DNA of 64,000 nt from Methylophaga pinxianii (GTDB lineage Bacteria > Pseudomonadota > Gammaproteobacteria > Nitrosococcales > Methylophagaceae). The stretch spans positions 1-64,000 of the forward strand of contig NZ_JAJAEO010000180.1 in assembly GCF_020447225.1 (NCBI RefSeq). The letters run 5' to 3'. The notes under the pieces were generated by a model. It saw nothing but the letters and a program-made list of their open reading frames with translations, did not search any database and was not told the origin of the DNA. Shown one piece after another: positions 60,269 through 64,000 of the stretch. How positions within the stretch are numbered: position 1 is the stretch's first letter; the number at the start of each line of letters is the position of its first letter. The position numbers and the translations under genes were made by a program.

Positions 60269-61968
60269 TGAATACAAAATTACCTGAAGCCGAACAACTG
60301 AAACTCGACAGCCGTTATCTGCGTGGCACCATTGCCGAAGGGCTGGAAGATACCGTTACTGGTGCGATTTCGGAAGACGACAATAAGCTGACGAAATTTC
60401 ATGGCAGCTACATGCAGGATCATCGTGATCTGCGTGACGAACGTCGTCGTCAAAAGCTGGAACCGCTATATTCATTTATGGTTCGACTGCGGATCCCGGG
60501 TGGGGTGGTCACGCCACAACAATGGTTGGGTTTGGATGAAATTGCTGACGATTGTTCAAATGGCACGCTTAGAATCACCACGCGTCAGACGTTTCAATAC
60601 CATGAAGTTTTGAAAAAAGATCTGCGCTCTTTAATGCAACAGGTAAATGCATTGAATTTGGATACGAAAGGCGCTTGTGGTGATGTGAATCGAAACGTTG
60701 TCACCAATGTGAACCCGCATCAATCATCAGTCCATGCTGAAGTTCATCAAATATCAAAGGCTATCAGCGATCATTTATGCTGGCAGTCTGGGGCTTATGC
60801 CGAAATCTGGTTAGGCGAAAAATGTGTCTATCAACCAGGGAAAGCTGAAGAACCATTTTATGGTGAACGTTATTTACCCAGAAAATTTAAAATTGGGATT
60901 GCTATCCCGCCTGAAAATGACAGCGATGTCTTGGCCAACGATATTGCGTTAATTGCCATTATCGAAAATGATGAACTGGTTGGATTCAATGTTGCCGTTG
61001 GTGGTGGAATGGGCATGACCTATGGTGAAACGGCGACTTTTCCGCGCTTGGCTACGATGGCTGGATTTGTCGCCAAAGATAAAGTTGTCAAAGCCTGTGA
61101 AGCCATTGCAGCTATCCAACGTGACTTTGGGGATCGTACCGTGAGATCCCATGCCCGGTTTAAATACACTATTGATGATCATGGTATTGACTGGTTTAAC
61201 GAAAAATTTACCGAATATCATGGCGAGGCAATGCAACCGGCAAGACACTTTGAGTTATTACGTAATGGCGATCGATTTGGCTGGATTCAGGGTGAAGATG
61301 GCCAATGGCATTTAACGTTATATATTTATAGCGGTCGTGTTGCTGATACCGAAAACTTGTCTTTACGAACAGCATTACGTGAAATTGCCAAGGTTCATAC
61401 CGGAGAATTCCGTATGACCTGTAATCAGAATCTGATTATCGCCAATATCAGTCCTGAGCAAAAACCTGTAATTGAGCAACTGGTAGAACAATATCAACTC
61501 GATATCGGTGATCGTCGCCCCGCCTTACGATTAAATGCGATGGCTTGTGTTGCTTTACCTACCTGTGGTTTAGCGATGGCTGAGTCGGAGCGTTATTTAC
61601 CCAGTTTCCTGAACAAATTAGAGCAGATCATCAGCGAGGCCGGCTTACCTGAACAATTGATTAATATTCGTATTACCGGTTGTCCGAATGGCTGTGCAAG
61701 GCCATACCTGGGCGAAATAGCCCTAACCGGTAAAGCGATAGGTCGCTATAACCTGAATCTGGGAGCGGATTTCAGTGGACAGCGCTTAAATCGTCTATAC
61801 CTGGAAAATGTGGATGAAGCCACTATCCTGGACACATTAAAACCGATGATTGAACAGTTTGCTGCCGAACGTGACCAAGAAGAACATTTTGGTGATTTTC
61901 TGATACGTGTCGGTATTCTCGGCGCTGAACGCACACCTGAGATGATGCATAAACCTTTAAAAGATTGA
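60268..61968 (+). CDS. cysI: NADPH-sulfite reductase hemoprotein beta subunit
   Basis: A 566-residue siroheme and 4Fe-4S enzyme that reduces sulfite to sulfide. The cluster cysteines are C427 and C433 (CVALPTC), then C472 and C476 (CPNGC), the same spacing as Escherichia CysI. RITTRQTFQYH near residue 98 and GDVNRNVV near residue 140 line the active site. The sulfide produced would feed the O-acetylhomoserine enzyme at 8866. No cysH, cysG or cysDN is beside it. Confidence 0.96.
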   Translation: MNTKLPEAEQLKLDSRYLRGTIAEGLEDTVTGAISEDDNKLTKFHGSYMQDHRDLRDERRRQKLEPLYSFMVRLRIPGGVVTPQQWLGLDEIADDCSNGTLRITTRQTFQYHEVLKKDLRSLMQQVNALNLDTKGACGDVNRNVVTNVNPHQSSVHAEVHQISKAISDHLCWQSGAYAEIWLGEKCVYQPGKAEEPFYGERYLPRKFKIGIAIPPENDSDVLANDIALIAIIENDELVGFNVAVGGGMGMTYGETATFPRLATMAGFVAKDKVVKACEAIAAIQRDFGDRTVRSHARFKYTIDDHGIDWFNEKFTEYHGEAMQPARHFELLRNGDRFGWIQGEDGQWHLTLYIYSGRVADTENLSLRTALREIAKVHTGEFRMTCNQNLIIANISPEQKPVIEQLVEQYQLDIGDRRPALRLNAMACVALPTCGLAMAESERYLPSFLNKLEQIISEAGLPEQLINIRITGCPNGCARPYLGEIALTGKAIGRYNLNLGADFSGQRLNRLYLENVDEATILDTLKPMIEQFAAERDQEEHFGDFLIRVGILGAERTPEMMHKPLKD

Positions 61969-61992
61969 AATTTACCTCAGACAACACATAAA

Positions 61993-62025
61993 GGGGTCGG
62001 GTTACGCTAGGCTAACCCGACCTAC
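61993..62025 (-). repeat. REP-like palindrome with GTAG head
   Basis: On the minus strand GTAG heads an inverted repeat with 10-bp perfect arms (GGTCGGGTTA / TAACCCGACC, 61995-62004 and 62013-62022) and an 8-base loop. GTAG plus palindrome is the form of REP elements mobilised by RAYT transposases. It lies between convergent cysI and ettA and can also end both transcripts. Confidence 0.7.
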
Positions 62026-62034
62026 AAAACCTTA

Positions 62035-62062
62035 ATCTGTGAAAATCTGCGTAATCTGCGGA
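62035..62062 (+). repeat. Three imperfect ATCTGYG tandem copies
   Basis: ATCTGTGAAA (62035-62044), ATCTGCGTA (62045-62053) and ATCTGCGGA (62054-62062) stand in direct succession next to the REP-like element. They may belong to the same mobile or repeated unit. Confidence 0.5.
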
Positions 62063-62073
62063 TATTCCAAAAT

Positions 62074-63732
62074 CTAATTCATCCGGCGGTATTTAATACG
62101 TTCCGGCTGATGATCTTTGCCGAAGCGTTTACGGTAATCTTCAGCATACTCGCTGTAATTACCTTCAAAGAACACCACGCTGGAATCACCTTCATAGGCA
62201 ATCATATGGGTACACACGCGATCCAGGAACCAGCGATCATGCGAAATGACCACCGCAGACCCCGGGAAGGCCAGAATAGCTTCTTCCAATGCCCGCAGGG
62301 TTTCAACGTCCAGATCATTGGTCGGTTCGTCGAGTAATAAAACGTTGCCGCCTTCTTTAAGCAATTTGGCCATATGCAGGCGGTTACGCTCACCCCCTGA
62401 TAAATCCTTCACATATTTCTGCTGGTCCGAGCCTTTAAAGTTAAAGCGTCCACAATAAGCACGTGAAGGGGTTTGATAATTACCAACGGTAATCATGTCT
62501 GCACCATCGGCGATTTCTTCAAATACCGTTTTAGAGCCATCCAGTTCACGCGACTGATTGACATAAGCCAGCTGCACTGTGCTGCCGATTTCGATTTCAC
62601 CAGAGTCTGGTTTTTCTTCACCGGTAATCATTCTGAATAAAGTGGATTTACCTGCGCCATTAGGACCGATAATGCCAACAATAGCGCCTGGTGGAATGGT
62701 CAGACTGAGGTTTTCAAACAACAATTTGTCGCCGTAAGATTTAGTGACGTTATGCAGTTCAATTACCTTGTCACCCAAACGTGGACCAGGTGGAATATAG
62801 ATTTCCTGGGTTTCATTGCGCTTCTGGAATTCACGTGAATTCATTTCTTCAAACTGTTTCAAACGCGCTTTGGATTTTGCCTGACGGCCTTTGGCCCCCT
62901 GACGGACCCATTCCAGTTCAGCCTGAATAGCTTTGTTATGTGAAGCTTCCTGTTTGGCTTCCTGAGCCAGGCGTTGATCTTTCTGTTCCAGCCAGGAAGA
63001 GTAGTTACCTTCATACGGAATGCCACGTCCACGATCCAGCTCCAGTATCCAGCCAGCCGCATTATCCAGGAAATAACGATCATGGGTAATGGCCACAACA
63101 GTACCGGGATATTCCTGCAGAAAACGTTCAATCCAGGCAATGGATTCAGCATCCAGATGGTTGGTCGGCTCATCGAGTAACAGCATATCCGGGTTATCAA
63201 GCAATAACCGACATAAGGCTACGCGGCGACGTTCACCACCGGATAACACACCAACTTTGGCATCCCAAGGTGGCAGGCGCAAGGCATCTGCGGCACGTTC
63301 CAGCGCATTGTCCAGATTGTGGCCGTCTTTGGCGGTGATCAGGTTTTCCAGTTCGCCTTGTTTTTTGGCGAGTGCATCAAAGTCGGCATCGGGTTCGGCG
63401 TAAGCCGCATAAATCGCATCCAGTTCGTCTAAAGCGGCTTTAACATCAGATACCGATTCTTCAACGATTTCCCGAACAGTTTTGCTGTCATCCAGTTCAG
63501 GTTCCTGAGGCAGATAACCCACCTTCATATTTGGCATCGGCCGGGCTTCGCCAATATAATCTTTATCCTCACCTGCCATTATGCGAAGCAGGGTGGATTT
63601 ACCTGAACCATTCAAACCCAGCACACCGATTTTGGCGCCAGGAAAAAAGGATAAGGAAATATCTTTTAATATTTCGCGTTTGGGCGGTACGATTTTGCCC
63701 ACGCGGTTCATGCTATATACGTATTGAGCCAT
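62074..63732 (-). CDS. ettA: Energy-dependent translational throttle protein EttA
   Basis: A 552-residue ABC-F ATPase that binds the ribosomal E site and gates the first peptide bond according to ATP/ADP level. Two ABC modules carry Walker A GLNGSGKST and GPNGAGKST, two LSGGERRR / LSGGERNR signatures and DEPTNHLD / DEPTNDLD Walker B segments. Between them lies the arm and linker with EWVRQGAKGRQAKSKAR. The frame opens at TTG 63744, but ATG 63732 gives the MAQYVYSM start shared with Escherichia EttA (555). Confidence 0.96.
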   Translation of the reverse strand: MAQYVYSMNRVGKIVPPKREILKDISLSFFPGAKIGVLGLNGSGKSTLLRIMAGEDKDYIGEARPMPNMKVGYLPQEPELDDSKTVREIVEESVSDVKAALDELDAIYAAYAEPDADFDALAKKQGELENLITAKDGHNLDNALERAADALRLPPWDAKVGVLSGGERRRVALCRLLLDNPDMLLLDEPTNHLDAESIAWIERFLQEYPGTVVAITHDRYFLDNAAGWILELDRGRGIPYEGNYSSWLEQKDQRLAQEAKQEASHNKAIQAELEWVRQGAKGRQAKSKARLKQFEEMNSREFQKRNETQEIYIPPGPRLGDKVIELHNVTKSYGDKLLFENLSLTIPPGAIVGIIGPNGAGKSTLFRMITGEEKPDSGEIEIGSTVQLAYVNQSRELDGSKTVFEEIADGADMITVGNYQTPSRAYCGRFNFKGSDQQKYVKDLSGGERNRLHMAKLLKEGGNVLLLDEPTNDLDVETLRALEEAILAFPGSAVVISHDRWFLDRVCTHMIAYEGDSSVVFFEGNYSEYAEDYRKRFGKDHQPERIKYRRMN

Positions 63733-63816
63733 TTTAAAATCCAATAAAACAGGAGTTCAGTAGAAGCGGTGATTCTACCTGAAATTACTTTTGGATTCGC
63801 GGGGTGAACTGAAAAA

Positions 63817-64000
63817 TCACTCGTCTATTAAAATCAGCTTACCGGTTTGTGGATCTCGATATACCTGACCAACGGCTTCGTAGCCGCTGCCGTCCTGAAT
63901 TTGTTGTTGCATGTTTTCTGGCAGTTGCGGTAACTCTTTCCCCAGAGTGATTTCCTGCGGCTGAACTTCAAAGTGATCCTGTAAATCCGTACTGAACGCG
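63817..64000 (-). CDS. Unidentified gene, C-terminal part (start outside window)
   Basis: The minus-strand frame is open from the window edge (codons in phase with base 63999) to TGA at 63817-63819, giving about 60 C-terminal residues. The segment is Gln-, Glu- and Pro-rich, with MQQQIQDG then YEAVGQVYRDPQTGKLILIDE-like beta structure (split here: VGQVYRD, TGKLILI). No domain was recognised. Codon use and the lack of internal stops support a real gene. The 84 bases between it and the ettA start presumably hold the ettA promoter. Confidence 0.6.
   Translation of the reverse strand, partial: AFSTDLQDHFEVQPQEITLGKELPQLPENMQQQIQDGSGYEAVGQVYRDPQTGKLILIDE

Overview
This 64 kb window is a stretch of chromosome from a gammaproteobacterium outside the Enterobacterales. 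It is gene-dense and of moderate GC, with no phage, insertion sequence, CRISPR array or rRNA. Conserved gammaproteobacterial orders support this: hda near recJ, holD-rimI, tRNA-Leu-tig-clpP-clpX-lon, dedD-cvpA-purF, yceD-rpmF-plsX-fabH-fabD-fabG-acpP-fabF-pabC-mltG-tmk-holB-pilZ-tatD, and cysJ-cysI. The holB-pilZ-tatD and amgK-murU sets are more Pseudomonas-like than Escherichia-like. A methylotroph such as Methylophaga would fit, but that is only an inference from overall impression.

Layout. 1-5.3 kb: the end of a DUF2066 protein, a CDP-alcohol phosphatidyltransferase, a PerM-like permease, Hda, an uncharacterised protein and RecJ, closely packed or overlapping. 5.6-8.7 kb: DinG helicase, then a parvulin and a DJ-1/PfpI protein on the minus strand. 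8.9-17.2 kb: amino-acid and pyrimidine synthesis (O-acetylhomoserine sulfhydrylase, PyrC, IlvI-IlvH-IlvC, LeuA) with PssA between. 17.2-21.1 kb: a divergent HolD, RimI, SodB, ArgD and ArgF. 21.1-25.5 kb, mostly minus strand: MurU-AmgK peptidoglycan recycling, a small exported protein on the plus strand, YceF (Maf) and phosphoglucomutase. 25.6-29.5 kb: FieF-like metal exporter, a NERD-domain membrane protein, a cytosolic 5'-nucleotidase and an HDOD-GAF regulator. 29.6-35.6 kb: tRNA-Leu(UAG) and the protein quality-control set Tig, ClpP, ClpX, Lon. 35.7-49.5 kb: SPOR protein, CvpA, PurF, then the fatty-acid synthesis block running into pabC, mltG, tmk, holB, pilZ and tatD. 49.5-58.2 kb: a lipoprotein esterase and a signalling cluster made of a chemoreceptor, a giant PAS/GAF hybrid histidine kinase and a REC-EAL-GAF-degenerate-GGDEF regulator. 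58.4-63.7 kb: CysJ-CysI sulfite reductase, a REP-like element and the ribosome ATPase EttA. The window ends inside an unidentified minus-strand gene.

Regulation visible in the sequence includes a strong sigma-32-type promoter before lon, a sigma-28-type promoter before the chemoreceptor, a palindrome just upstream of a good sigma-70 promoter before cysJ, and several clear intrinsic terminators. Several genes start inside their longest open frame; these choices are explained per gene. rpmF (59 codons) is included although it is very short.

I found no clearly new multi-gene system. The parts most worth a second look are the signalling cluster at 50-58 kb, the NERD / 5'-nucleotidase / HDOD-GAF run at 26.6-29.5 kb, the uncharacterised gene between hda and recJ, and the non-coding elements at lon, cysJ and downstream of cysI.
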